A stretch of DNA of 64,000 nt. It comes from Zeugodacus cucurbitae. Its lineage: Eukaryota > Arthropoda > Insecta > Diptera > Tephritidae. The DNA lies in the NCBI RefSeq assembly GCF_028554725.1, contig NC_071668.1, positions 29,862,501-29,926,500 on the forward strand, read 5' to 3'. The first letter of the stretch is position 1. Each line of letters opens with the position of its first letter. The translations under genes and the position numbers were made by a program. The notes under the pieces were generated by a model, which saw only the letters and a program-made list of their open reading frames with translations, was not told the DNA's origin and did no database searches. Shown piece after piece: positions 1 to 10,964 of the stretch.

Positions 1-64
1 ATCACGTGGGATTTCAGACATGGTGTCAAAGAGAAAGATGCTCAGTATGCTTTGACATTTCATC

Positions 65-1150
65 ATGAATAGACTTACTAACGAGCAACGCTTGCAAATC
101 ATTGAATTTTATTACCAAAATCAGTGTTCGGTTCGAAATGTGTTTCGCGCTTTACGTCCGATTTATGGTCTACATAATCGACCAAGTGAGCAAACAATTA
201 ATGCGATTGTGACCAAGTTTCGCACTCAGTTTACTTTATTGGACATTAAACCAACCACACGAATGCGTACAGTGCGTACAGAAGAGAATATTGCGTCTGT
301 TTCTGAGAGTGTGGCTGAAGACCGTGAAATGTCGATTCGTCGCCGTTCGCAGCAATTGGGTTTGTGTTATTCGACCACATGGAAGATTTTACGCAAAGAT
401 CTTGGTGTAAAACCGTATAAAATACAGCTCGTGCAAGAACTGAAGCCGAACGATCTGCCACAACGTCGAATTTTCAGTGAATGGGCCCTAGAAAAGTTGG
501 CAGAAAATCCGCTTTTTTATCGACAAATTTTGTTCAGCGATGAGGCTCATTTCTGGTTGAATGGCTACGTAAATAAGCAAAATTGCCGCATTTGGGGTGA
601 AGAGCAACCAGAAGCCGTTCAAGAACTGCCCATGCATCCCGAAAAATGCACTGTTTGGTGTGGTTTGTACGCTGGTGGAATCATTGGACCGTATTTTTTC
701 AAAGATGCTGTTGGACGCAACGTTACGGTGAATGGCGATCGCTATCGTTCGATGCTAACAAACTTTTTGTTGCCAAAAATGGAAGAACTGAACTTGGTTG
801 ACATGTGGTTTCAACAAGATGGCGCTACATGCCACACAGCTCGCGATTCTATGGCCATTTTGAGGGAAAACTTCGGAGAACAATTCATCTCAAGAAATGG
901 ACCCGTAAGTTGGCCACCAAGATCATGCGATTTAACGCCTTTAGACTATTTTTTGTGGGGCTACGTCAAGTCTAAAGTCTACAGAAATAAGCCAGCAACT
1001 ATTCCAGCTTTGGAAGACAACATTTCCGAAGAAATTCGGGCTATTCCGGCCGAAATGCTCGAAAAAGTTGCCCAAAATTGGACTTTCCGAATGGACCACC
1101 TAAGACGCAGCCGCGGTCAACATTTAAATGAAATTATCTTCAAAAAGTAA
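65..1150 (+). CDS. Mariner-like transposase, DD41D, intact frame
   Basis: A 361-residue cut-and-paste transposase that would bind its element's terminal repeats in the nucleus and move it to TA sites. The N-terminal third (about residues 5-120) is a paired helix-turn-helix DNA-binding region. The DDE/D catalytic core follows: D159 in FSDEAHFW, D252 in QQDGATCH, and D294 in TPLDYFLWG. Forty-one residues separate the last two aspartates, giving a DD41D signature as described for rosa-type elements of Ceratitis; that family name is inference from the spacing. No stop or frameshift interrupts the frame and the start ATG sits close to the element's left end, as expected for a full-length enzyme. 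The ORF looks recently mobile, but activity cannot be judged from sequence alone. Confidence 0.9.
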   Translation: MNRLTNEQRLQIIEFYYQNQCSVRNVFRALRPIYGLHNRPSEQTINAIVTKFRTQFTLLDIKPTTRMRTVRTEENIASVSESVAEDREMSIRRRSQQLGLCYSTTWKILRKDLGVKPYKIQLVQELKPNDLPQRRIFSEWALEKLAENPLFYRQILFSDEAHFWLNGYVNKQNCRIWGEEQPEAVQELPMHPEKCTVWCGLYAGGIIGPYFFKDAVGRNVTVNGDRYRSMLTNFLLPKMEELNLVDMWFQQDGATCHTARDSMAILRENFGEQFISRNGPVSWPPRSCDLTPLDYFLWGYVKSKVYRNKPATIPALEDNISEEIRAIPAEMLEKVAQNWTFRMDHLRRSRGQHLNEIIFKK

Positions 1151-1210
1151 ATGTCATGAACCAATCTAACGTTTCAAATAAAGAACCGATTTTATGCGTT
1201 TTTTTTTTTT

Positions 1211-1243
1211 TTAAAGTTATCAAGCTCTTAAAAAATCACCCTT
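1211..1243 (-). repeat. Right terminal inverted repeat of the DD41D element
   Basis: AT-rich tip ending in ATCACCCTT next to TA (1244-1245). It is preceded by a T/A run that forms the inner part of the repeat. Its partner lies upstream of the window. Confidence 0.65.
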
Positions 1244-1245
1244 TA

Positions 1246-2440
1246 CTATTTCTGGAAGAAAATACAACGAAGAGCAATAAATCGAGCCTACACAAATACA
1301 TACATACAAACAAATGTCAGCTTATAGTTGCATAGTGTAAAACGGGACAGTAAAAAATGTGAAATAAATAAAAAAAATTGCAGCAAAGCATGACAAAGGC
1401 GGCACATGACGAACATTAAGTGTCAAAAGCAAAACAACACGCGCCTCTCTTTCTGACTCAAGCTTCATTTGTTCATTTGTGTGCTTTTTCGCTGGCCGTT
1501 CGTCAATTCACGTCGACTGCTGATTGGCGCTTTATTGGGGCAAACAATTATGATGGGCATGAAAATTTCAAATAAAACCAATGACACAACATAAAAAAAC
1601 GAGTGCAAATTATTTATGCTAACAATAGCCGCATGATGAGCATCCGACTTATTTTTAACTTAGTGCGCAGGTTTCGAAAATGTTCGTTTGTATTTTGGAC
1701 TGATAAGGAGCATTAAAGACATGTGACACTGAAAAGTTGCAGTGAACTTAGTGCCGAATACTAGAAATCATTAAAATATTATTTTATTATGAAATGAAAA
1801 TTACTTTGTACTGGCTTCTGGCTGTCCCGGTGCGCTCTGAACAACAAATGAATGAGAACACTCGATTCAATAATTATTAATTCTTTTTTATATAAGAATC
1901 TTACCGATATTTTAATAGTTAACATTAATGTTTAGTTTTGTTATTCGGTGCGGAGATGATCGCTATAATTTTGAACCAAGTACAGTTGTTTTTGAGATAA
2001 AAATTGTAACCTAACCTGAATTTCTATTGATATTGAGTCACACTCGAATCATTATCATATGACTTGCATCATGAATTTTCTTGCAACAGACCTACTGCCA
2101 TACCGAGTAAGTTTAAATATCTAAAATCCGGACTTCAAGCATCCACCTAATGGTATTGTGTTCCTCCAATTAAAATTTTATCTATTAAACTCAAGTGAAA
2201 GTTTTTCATACTGATTAAGTAAAACTACATTTAATTTAAATGTGTCACTAGTCTCGAAGTACTTCAGGAGCCAACAAAAGCTTCAAAAGAAAAGATCGAA
2301 TGCTTTTGGTCCTAATTCAATCACTAATAAGTTCAGTGAGAGCAAACAATCGGACAGAAAACAGCTAAAAATTAAATTCCACAACAGTTTTAGCAAAGAA
2401 AAACTACTGAAAATTAAGCAGTTTTCATTGATAAAATAAA
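1246..2440. other. Non-coding stretch
   Basis: AT-rich DNA without a supported gene. The 65-codon open frame at 2242-2439 is lysine/serine rich with no family resemblance and no good splice context, so I treat it as chance. Confidence 0.5.
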
Positions 2441-3472
2441 TAAATAAGAGTGTGTGAGAGAGATAGAGAGAGCGAAAGAGTTAACGATCGTTGAGTCAAT
2501 TGACGCGTTCGATCGTCGTCGATCACTGTCATTAATGACATCGGATTCAAGAAATATATACTATATACATATGTATATGTTAAAGGGTGAAGCTGGCGGT
2601 GGGGCAAAATCAGTGCAGTCGTGAATGGAGAGCCCAGGCACGAGACTTTTAGCAACAACAACTCAACCAGCTACAAAATGTCAATAGCAGCAGCGCACAC
2701 TTTTCGCGCTTATTACGACAAAAACGAGCTTTACAAATTATTTTCAAATCATATTTGTTTGTTTACTTTACGCTGGATATTAATCGTGCCGCCAAGAATG
2801 AAGCGATGAGAGCATGTTTCGCATCGCACGAGCAGGCGAGCAACCAGACGAACTAGCAAGCGTGAGCGCTTTTATCACGTACGCACAATTTATCGCGCGA
2901 TCAGCAGGCGAAGCACGTTGGTCGGTAAACATATATACATATAGATATACATATATATATACGAAAGGTATTAAAAATGTTAAACCATTAGAATAAATGA
3001 ACACTGACAACACGGATTACAACCAGTCTAATAGCTTTTATCTGCACTAAACGAGCATAACTCATCACACACGACGCTGCAATGATCACTACTACCGACC
3101 ACAATTAGATTTATTAACACGATCGACGTTTTCACAACAACACTTTTCTGTGTATTTGAATTTTCTTTGCCGGTGTACTGCACTGTAACAAGGCGAAATC
3201 GATACTAATTCCTGCACTGAGAACGAGCGCACATTTAAAGTGATCTCATTGTGCAAGTGAAATTGCACAAAATGATGATTGCAATTATAGAGAAAAAGAA
3301 AATGACGGAGGAAAACTAGGCATAAAGAGTGTTTAGTGTTTTTCTGGTGAAATGTGCTGCTGAAAATGCAGTGAAAACTCGTCGACCGACAAGTTGTTGG
3401 CGATCATGACGGCGATCGTAGTGCCCAGCTATGCACAATGAGAGAAAGAAAATGAGGCAATAACTGAATTAG
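2440..3472 (+). promoter_or_regulatory. GAGA-rich island with possible 5' UTR exon ending at a splice donor
   Basis: At 2448-2480 there is a run of GAGA repeats, followed by several CGATCG palindromes and the 12-bp palindrome GTCATTAATGAC (about 2528-2539). GAGA repeats are typical of fly promoters and Polycomb/Trithorax elements. From about 3190 the sequence reads like a 5' UTR: adenine rich, with several short upstream ORFs. It ends at AG|GTGAGC (donor GT at 3473-3474). No long coding frame precedes the donor, so if transcribed this would be a non-coding first exon of a gene to the right. No transcript evidence is available. Confidence 0.3.
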
Positions 3473-3474
3473 GT

Positions 3475-3804
3475 GAGCGATTACCTTTCAATAATCTGCG
3501 CTACTATTAGCCGATCAGCGTAAAGCCAACAAACTGAGCTGTATAATATATATAATTTGCATGTGAATAACTTTTGTAATTCTGTCGAATATTCTACAAG
3601 CTAGGCATTATGGAACTTTAGACAATAAAGCATTCAAATTCAAATGCTTAGCTTGAAGAAGTGAAGAAATCTATTGATTTTTAGAAGCATACATTTAGGC
3701 GGTTGATAGACGGTCAAATAATTGTGATGATTTTGAAATCGATCAGCGATATTATTATGTCTGAAATTATAAACACTTAAAATTAAATATATCCAATTAC
3801 GTTA
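3475..3804. other. Non-coding stretch
   Basis: AT-rich, no coding or repeat signal recognised. If the donor at 3473 is real, this is the start of an intron. Confidence 0.4.
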
Positions 3805-3808
3805 TTAA

Positions 3809-4101
3809 GGGGTTAGGTGGGATTCAAAACTTCAAAAGTAAAAAAAGTACAATATGCTTAAAATATTATCCAAAAATATCAATTCAATCCGAGTAAATTC
3901 TGACATCAGGATATGTCAGTTTGAATGTAATACTTTAAACGCGACTATCTCAAAACTAAATTTTTTAAGTCGATGGACTGATATCGTGTTATTAGTAAGC
4001 GTTTTTTGTTCAAATTGCACACATCTTTGAAATAACATTATCTAGTTAATGAACGAATGATTTTTTATATATTTGTCAGCCTCTGAAACCCACCTAACCC
4101 T
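3809..4101. mobile_element. 293-bp TIR element (MITE) with TTAA target duplication
   Basis: The left end GGGGTTAGGTGGGATTC and the complement of the right end, AGGGTTAGGTGGGTTTC, form imperfect inverted repeats. They are flanked by TTAA on both sides (3805-3808 and 4102-4105). A TTAA duplication is characteristic of piggyBac-type transposition. The interior has no ORF and matches dispersed family X (10463-10960, 17700-17880, 49810-50080), so this may be the complete non-autonomous form of part of that family. Confidence 0.7.
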
Positions 4102-4105
4102 TTAA

Positions 4106-6420
4106 AGGCTAATTTGTAATAGCAGAAAATCGGTTTACGAGACTCTAGCAATATGAAACAGTTGGAGCGCAGGGCCAAGTAGGGCCATGTTTTTGTAATT
4201 CTAAGTAATCCTTTTAAATTACTCAATAAGATAATCTGCAATCACTTTATGATGGAACATTCATATGTAGTATGCACTTTTGTGGAGAACTATCAGATAA
4301 TTTATCAAATATTTTATAATAATATTCAGAGATTCAGACAGCTTTCTGTGATAGTTGCAATATCTTCTGCATATGCTTTAAATATTTATTTACATTCAGA
4401 AACAAGGAACAAGGAACAAAAGACGCTAATACGCTGTGTGAACTGCTACATAAGACCAATTGAATTTTACTCTGCTCAACGCGAAAACAATAACCACTTG
4501 AGTTCGCCAGTATAATCTCCACTTCAGCAGTTTGTTCTTTACTCGCTTTCAACACCTCGTATTTTGTGCGCTGACTGATCTTCTGTTTAGCAAATAACTT
4601 GTTTCTTCTCACTTTCTTCACCTTCTCCCACTTTCGTATCTTGACGTTCAAAAATAAAAAAGAAAACACAAAAAGAAATCAACAAAAACAAAGAACGAAA
4701 TGCAAATTAATTCTCCCCATTTTTTATGAATGCTCATATAACGAAATAATGTGCGATCGCAAGTGATCAACTGATCATCGGGCCCAGTATATGATACTTG
4801 TGTATGCAAATGCTACAGTTTTAAGTGATCGTATGCAAATTGCAATTGAAATACATTTAATTATTTCGAAATTCCGCCATTCTCCAGTCATCCAGTTTCA
4901 ACGGCTGAGAACGAGAATTTTCGAAGTCATTTTAATATTTACTGCATTAATTGTTTGAAATCGCTTTTGAGGAAATTAATCCGCTAAAAAATTCTAAGGA
5001 TAGGTCGCTTAAAAATAAACAATGAAATATTTAGTAATATTTTCTATATGAAAGTAATTTTAGTTGAGTGCTCCTTCAGTTCAAGGTCCGCAAGCACACC
5101 CACCCTAAGGCTGCTCTTCAACAAAAGCAACTGAAGTATACAACTTCAATACACTTCCATTACACTTCCTACGCAGTAAAACAGTAAACAACTCATCGAA
5201 TAAGTAGGCTCTACAGAACGACTCAAAATCTTGAATTTTATATTTTAATTTCCTTTAAATTACTTTCCGATGAGTTGCGGAAATCACGTTTAATTTAATT
5301 GTAAAAGTTTAAATTGTCTCGTAAGTATTTTCGCTTTTTGGCCTTTATAGTCAATCACTGCGATTTGCTAATTGTTACATTAGTTTGAAGTGGGTGGCAA
5401 TGTCATAACAGCCTTTATATGTAAGTAAACGGTCTCTTGACGTAAACGGTATTTAGATTGTTAGCTTGTACAGCATGTATAAACAGATACAGAACAGATG
5501 TTAATCTGGTGTTTGTGCTTTTAGAAACATTTAAGAATAATGTCCGTTAAAAAGTGAAGCTGAATCATATATGTATGCGTAAAGGGCATTTGACCCTTTT
5601 TTACTATTTCTCTTAAGATATATAATCATGACCGTGAAACCTTAAGCTTCATACTCCAATATTTTACACAATAAAAGGAATAGAAAATTTAGTTTATATT
5701 TCACAATGATCTTGTTTAATAATAGTTAAATTTGTTATTCTCTTAAACACTCTACTTATAGTTTCTTTTCATAATATACACCTATAAAAGTTTTCAAAGT
5801 AATTATTAACTTAAAAGCAATTACTGATTCCAACTTTCAACTTTTTGACTAATAATAGTTTAGTCCATGAAATTTCACAAATAAACGCATAAATTATAAA
5901 CATAACAATTTTCAGTGCTGGCTCGACTTACGTTCTCCATACCGGAAAAAGATATATATTTCAAGGAATAATTTAATAAAGCAACTTGAACGGAAGCAAC
6001 GTGACAATCTTGCTCTATTCTGAAATCGATTTCAATGGTGACCCCATGATATCCAATAAATCATATTAGTATTCCAAAATGCATGCTAAGAAGATATTAC
6101 TGAGGTTGAAGAGCTCCCAAGACATCTCACGATTTTCCTTGGGTCACAAGGATCGCAGCCCAACTGAAGCCCAAATGTCCAGTAGAAAATCACATAGAAG
6201 ATAGGACGTCGTCCTATTTGTTCCTATTCTAATGTTGGTATGATGTCTAGCATTGCTACAATAGTGATGACAATTTTTGAAGCGCTCTCCACCACACAAG
6301 GATCCCACCGAATATTAATTTAACTTTGGTTTCATATAGCCAAAGAACTACTCAATATGCATAGAATATAAAAACGTTGCTAAAATCAATTGAATTGTTA
6401 ATTGTTTCCTTCAATTAATT
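4106..6420. other. Non-coding stretch
   Basis: No supported gene. The overlapping open frames at 4249-4515 (plus) and 4334-4669 (minus) have low-complexity composition and no recognisable motif. There is a strong acceptor-like site at about 5914 (TTTTCAG) followed by short open frames, but no matching donor. Confidence 0.45.
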
Positions 6421-6445
6421 TTGTGAACAAATTTTATTCTTTCAG

Positions 6446-6677
6446 ATGAACAAAAAAATTACACTTACAAATAGGGAAATGTTTCGAATATGTAAGATTT
6501 TCCCCCATTTGAAATTCATCTTATACTACGTTCGGACCGACATTGAAAACCTCTTGAAAACACAATTTGTGGATTGTGGAACCAAAGTCGTTCTGACCGA
6601 CATTTTGGATTTTCGATGTGTTTTCATTGACAATTCACAAATTTATTTGTTTGTTTACATTTTGAGCAACGAAAATG
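6446..6677 (+). CDS. Open, splice-flanked segment crossing a TE boundary (doubtful exon)
   Basis: A strong acceptor (TTTTATTCTTTCAG ending at 6445) is followed by 77 open codons beginning with ATG, and then by the donor AATG|GTAAGT at 6678. The frame crosses the left inverted repeat of the Harbinger-like element starting at 6524. The first 26 codons are therefore flanking DNA and the rest, including the donor, is transposon. No family resemblance was recognised. Either the element has been exonised or the signals coincide by chance; chance is more likely in AT-rich DNA. Confidence 0.15.
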
Positions 6678-7813
6678 GTAAGTTTTAGAATCTTTAATAT
6701 TTGCTTACAATTATTATTAATGATCGCGTTTTATAGAATCACGACAAGGCAGATAAATACCTTGCGCAACGATGATTCTTCAAGAGAATTGATTTAGACT
6801 CTTACTACCCAGCACCTTTGCCTTGCAAAAAAGATAGAAGAGTTGAACAAACAACCTTTAATCCTATTAGGTATAGTAAAGGAACTTGGGACGCCGATTA
6901 AATCATGTTGGATAAAAGTTTGTATAGGTTTTTACTGATGCAAATGTTTTCAATTAAATATAATTAATTCCAGCAACGTAAGAATAATTTTTGGGAAAAT
7001 ATTTCTATCGAAATGCTTCTGTGTTTTTTAAAGAAAACTTTCGTTAATTTAATGAATTATGCGACATTCTTCGGTTCAGCGATCGGTTTATAGAAAAATC
7101 TAAAAGTAGTTCTTGGTAACTGTTCAATAAAGAACAAGGACGAGTTTCTAAATTAAATTTTTAAAGAAATAAGCGCTTCCTTTTGTTAAGATTGGTTAAA
7201 GTTAGATGTTTTTTTAATATTAAATAATACGATATGTTTAAAATATCATCCAAAAATATCAAATCGATCCGAGTAAAATTCTAGGAGATAGATAATCTGA
7301 TTATTTATTGCTATCGAAATGCATCTGTTTTTTAAAGAAAACTTTCGTTAATTTAATGAATTATGCGACATCCTTAATTAATTTCGGCCGCTGTGAATAG
7401 CACACCTTGTTGCCACTCCACTGCCATTTCTTCTGAAATGTGGCTATTTTTTCTGGGCCCGCCAAGAGCACACACCTTATTTTGCACAATTCAATTAGTA
7501 GCGCTTCCTCCCTCTCACCCAAGGAATTTCTGTTTTTGTACTTTTATTTTTTTCTCCATTCTTTTTTAAAATGTAAACAAATATCAGCTGACAATTTGGG
7601 ATGGCAATGTATGTCTTCCAATTATATCGACTAAACTAGAGCAGACATCGATTATAATGAGTGGAATGTAAGTTTTCAAGAAGTTTTCAGCGAAAACTGT
7701 GGTTTTGTTTGACAGATTTTGCATGGATGAAAACACAAGTTTTCGAACGAAAACCCATTTTTTTCAATGAAAACATGTTTCCATTTCAATGAAAACATGG
7801 TCCGAACGTAGTA
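6524..7813. mobile_element. 1290-bp Harbinger-like TIR element, non-autonomous
   Basis: The terminal repeat TACTACGTTCGGACC (6524-6538) is matched perfectly by its complement at 7799-7813. A 3-bp TTA direct repeat flanks both ends (6521-6523 and 7814-7816). A 3-bp TWA duplication is the hallmark of PIF/Harbinger elements. Subterminal GAAAAC/GTTTTC motifs recur in both arms, and CGTTCNGACCGACATT occurs twice on the left (about 6529 and 6588). No transposase or Myb-like frame is present. It contains a family X fragment (7072-7310). Confidence 0.75.
7006..7375. repeat. 65-bp direct repeats flanking a family X fragment
   Basis: Positions 7006-7071 and 7311-7375 are near-identical, sharing AAGAAAACTTTCG and TTATGCGACAT with a few differences. 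Between them, 7072-7310 matches 10463-10800. The flanking repeats are far longer than a normal target duplication. Confidence 0.7.
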
Positions 7814-7922
7814 TTACAAAAAACACAACTGTGTGAGGATATTTACAAAATAATTATTTCTAGCGCATGTTAGACTTTTCAAAACGGGATATTTACTTTC
7901 ACAAATTGTTTTATTTTTTTAA

Positions 7923-8174
7923 CCCTTTCATGCCCAATGTTTCTTATAGGCAACATTGCTTATACCGGCTTCTAATTCTCGTTATTTAAACTTTTTTGAC
8001 CAGTGGTTTTTTCAATTATGTAGACTTATGTTTTCTGTTATGAGCTGTGCATGTTCCTTCAGTAGGCGTTCTTTGCAGAGTGAAATTTTTATCACTTCAT
8101 ATTTGAGTTAAGACTAATATATATCTGTACTAAAAAATGTTAGTTCCGCCAATTTTAATTCCGACAAGAGAGGG
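7923..8174. mobile_element. 252-bp TIR element with TTAA target duplication
   Basis: The left end is CCCTTTCATGCCC. The complement of the right end is CCCTCTCTTGTCGG. Both abut TTAA (7919-7922 and 8175-8178). A CCC start next to TTAA is typical of piggyBac-type ends. The repeats are imperfect beyond about 6 bp. There is no coding capacity. Confidence 0.55.
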
Positions 8175-8694
8175 TTAAGATCTCGATCTCAGCTGGTTTT
8201 GACATTCGAACAATTTTTTTATAAACTGATTTCGTGAGGATTTTAATGACTCTTATTGATTTTACCACATCATCAATGAGAAACCCGTAGAAGATCGAAA
8301 TAGGGGTGGAAGAAAGGATAATTATGCGAAAAAACCGCGAGAACGGAAGTCGTAAGGAAATAAATTTTATATTTTCGTTTCAATTGGAGTGCCTAAGTTT
8401 CAACATCATTTTGTAACACCATTCCATATTATTTTTCAGTTAGAAAAACCTTTTATAACCGAAAGACGATGATTGAACAAGTGTGGCAGCTTTATAAATT
8501 ATGAAGTTATATATTGGGCAACATTATAAATCTGTAAATTATATATATAAATAATTATAAATAAAAAGAGGGTGGCAGCACAATCTGCGGCCATATTGTA
8601 AACAAAGTGAAATGAGTGCCGTATCATTTAAAGAGTGTCCAATGTTGTAAAATTGGTTAAATATTGAAATATTTTTATCACGGTTGATAACTCC

Positions 8695-8920
8695 ACATGA
8701 AGCTCAACGGAAATGTAACCCTAGGCGCTGAGTTCTTCGTGTTCGATATATGGTTCCTAATGTACACATATGTATATTATAAAGTGAATAAATCAGATGG
8801 AAATCAAAATTGAGTTATATTGGAAGTAGGTGTTGTTGTGAACCGATTTCACCTATTATCGGTCGACTAGTTCATGATATAAGGTTTTTGACCCATAAGT
8901 GGGTCAAACATTTTTGTGAG
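8695..8920 (+). repeat. Family Y fragment
   Basis: Matches 16745-17090, with shared phrases such as GGCGCTGAGTTC, GTGAACCGATTTC and GACCCATAAGTGGG. Both termini of the family are absent. Confidence 0.7.
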
Positions 8921-8924
8921 TCCA

Positions 8925-10000
8925 ACATTTTTGTGCCATTTGTTCTGTATACATATGTATATTGCCAAAAACTACATATTTACAACGAAGTACAAAACAA
9001 AAAGGGATATTCTGCTTTTTTAAATTGTGTAGATCAAAATTGCAAGGTTCTATTTTTACCAAATTGAGTAGATAGATCAATGATATAATATACATAGTTA
9101 CAAAATATTTTTAGGTCTATAAATATTTACATTAAAACGTTTTCTTATTTTGTGAAAAAATGTTAAGATATAGAGTTCTGCTTTTGAAATGTTACTCTTC
9201 AATTGTGGAACGAAAATAAAATCTAAAAAACCGTCAGTAATTCGGAGATTTTGGTATGAAATCGAGAAAAGCTAAAAATTCGTTAAAAATAAATCTTATT
9301 GCTTTCGCAGCTCTCTTGAAATGAAGTTCTTGTCTGAAATTATCGCTATCAAATTATGTACAATTGGTACATCACATATTTTATAATTTTGCCGAAATAA
9401 ATATAGAAAGCTAAATTACATATGTATATAAAACACTCAATTGAATTAGCTCTCTCCACTCTTTGCTTGTTAAGCCCTCCTCCCCTCCTTATCATTTCAA
9501 CCAATTTGCAACAGCTGCAACAATGCATCTTAATTGCGGAAATATTGTCGCTTCACTTATAGCCAAAACTCAATATATACATACATTAATACATACCAAT
9601 TATCCCATACCAAATATATATACATATTCATATATATGTATTTACGTGAGCATGCAATTTCTTTTCGCACATTAACGGCTATTTCTACTCGTGCTTGGTT
9701 GCACTTGAGAGCTTTGAGAACCTTTTGTGCAGTATTTCTTTTTGCTCAGCGATTTTATACCTGACTACCTACATACTAGTATGTTGCACGCAAAACTTTG
9801 GCCTCATTCAAACAGTGAAGCCTAAAGCTGATTATATCCAAACACACAGCTAGGAAGATAACTACGAGTACATACATATGTATATGTATGTATGTTGATA
9901 GTTTAACCTACACATATGTAAGCCACTTTTCTAGCGAGTCAATAACCTTGCTTATTCTATTTGTTTACGCTCTGAAAAGTGAGAAAATCTGAGAAAATCG
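8925..10000. other. Non-coding stretch with CATATG palindromes
   Basis: AT-rich with several (CATA)n / CATATG palindromes (near 8950, 9420, 9880). Open frames at 9463-9764 are tandem-repeat driven. No gene supported. Confidence 0.5.
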
Positions 10001-10004
10001 GAAT

Positions 10005-10130
10005 TTCTATTGTGCGAGCGCTCAGTGGGCGAAATTCTTCGGTGTGCGCTTTGGCGAAGCGAGTGAGCCGCAAGGCGTGTGTGGAGGAAAGTTGCGCCAC
10101 CGCGGCGACAACCCATTGCAGACTAATGCT
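10005..10130 (+). promoter_or_regulatory. Local GC-rich island, possible promoter
   Basis: A GC-rich patch in otherwise AT-rich DNA, containing GCGCTCAGTGGGCG (an initiator-like TCAGT) and CACCGCGGCGAC. The 85-codon frame starting at 10044 begins here but runs into low-complexity sequence and resembles no family. A promoter or first exon is possible but unproven. Confidence 0.2.
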
Positions 10131-10462
10131 TTGATTTATATACCTTTATATACCTGCATATGTGAATATGTGTGTATAGGTGTGCGTGTATGCAAACATT
10201 TATTTAATGATATAGATATCTGTAATCGCACAAAAATAAATCCCAGTGTAAGGCGAACAAAACAAAGAGACGACGGCAGCATAAGAAATACAAGTCAATA
10301 AATAATGCGAACAAGCCGACAGTGGCGAAATGCAAAATGTAAACAAACATATTGTACAAATAGCCAGCAAAATATACACACTGTGCGACCAAAGTAGGGT
10401 ATCCAAAGTAACCGTTTGGGTATTCAATGCAACCGTTACTTGAAACAATTTGCAACACGCCA

Positions 10463-10960
10463 TAGCGATAGGTTTATAGAAAAATCTAAAAGTAGTTCTT
10501 GGTAACTGTTCAATAAAGGAACAAGGACGAATTTTAATAGATTTCCATAGTAGAAAAAAATGCCATAACTAAGAAACGATAGGAATCAATGAAAAACTTT
10601 GCACAGGGTGGATATTGTGAAAGTCAAGGAAATATCAATAACTTTTCCAACCTCTTATTTTAAAGAAAATGTATTTTTAAAGAAATAAGCGCTTCTTTTT
10701 GTTAAAGTTGGTTAAAGTTAGATGTTTTTTTAATATTAAATAGTACGATATGTTTAAAATATTATCCAAAAATATCAAATCGATCCGAGTAAAATTCTAA
10801 GTGATAGAAATGCGATTTTGTTCAAATTTTGCATACATTTTTCACACATCATGGGAGACGAGCTGAGCAATGGCTGAGTTTTCGAAATTTGTAAATAAAA
10901 TTTGACAAAATACTGCTTAAATAAATATTTTTGATATGCTAAATTGTTTAAATAAAATAA
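10463..10960 (+). repeat. Family X copy (longest fragment)
   Basis: Shares long stretches with 7072-7290 (for example TTTATAGAAAAATCT and GTTCTTGGTAACTG). It matches 3840-3900 around AATCGATCCGAGTAAA and 49985-50070 around CATGGGAGACGAG. No ORF. The copies differ in which part they keep, as expected for old fragments of one non-autonomous element. Confidence 0.65.
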
Positions 10961-10964
10961 ATTA

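Larger units (their letters stand above)
1..1243 (+). mobile_element. DD41D Tc1/mariner-superfamily element, 5' end outside window
   Basis: The element holds a full transposase frame (65-1150), a short 3' UTR with an AATAAA signal near 1176, an A/T homopolymer run and a right terminal inverted repeat. The right end, read on the minus strand, begins GGGTGATTTTTTAAGAG and abuts a TA at 1244-1245, the usual target of this superfamily. The left repeat is not in the window, so the full length is unknown. Relics of related transposases occur at 38072-38190 and 63316-63431. Confidence 0.85.

Noticed and set aside
4249..4669. Overlapping 88- and 111-codon frames on opposite strands
   Set aside because: No recognisable motif; they overlap each other antisense, and the lysine/serine-rich minus frame reflects T-rich plus-strand sequence.
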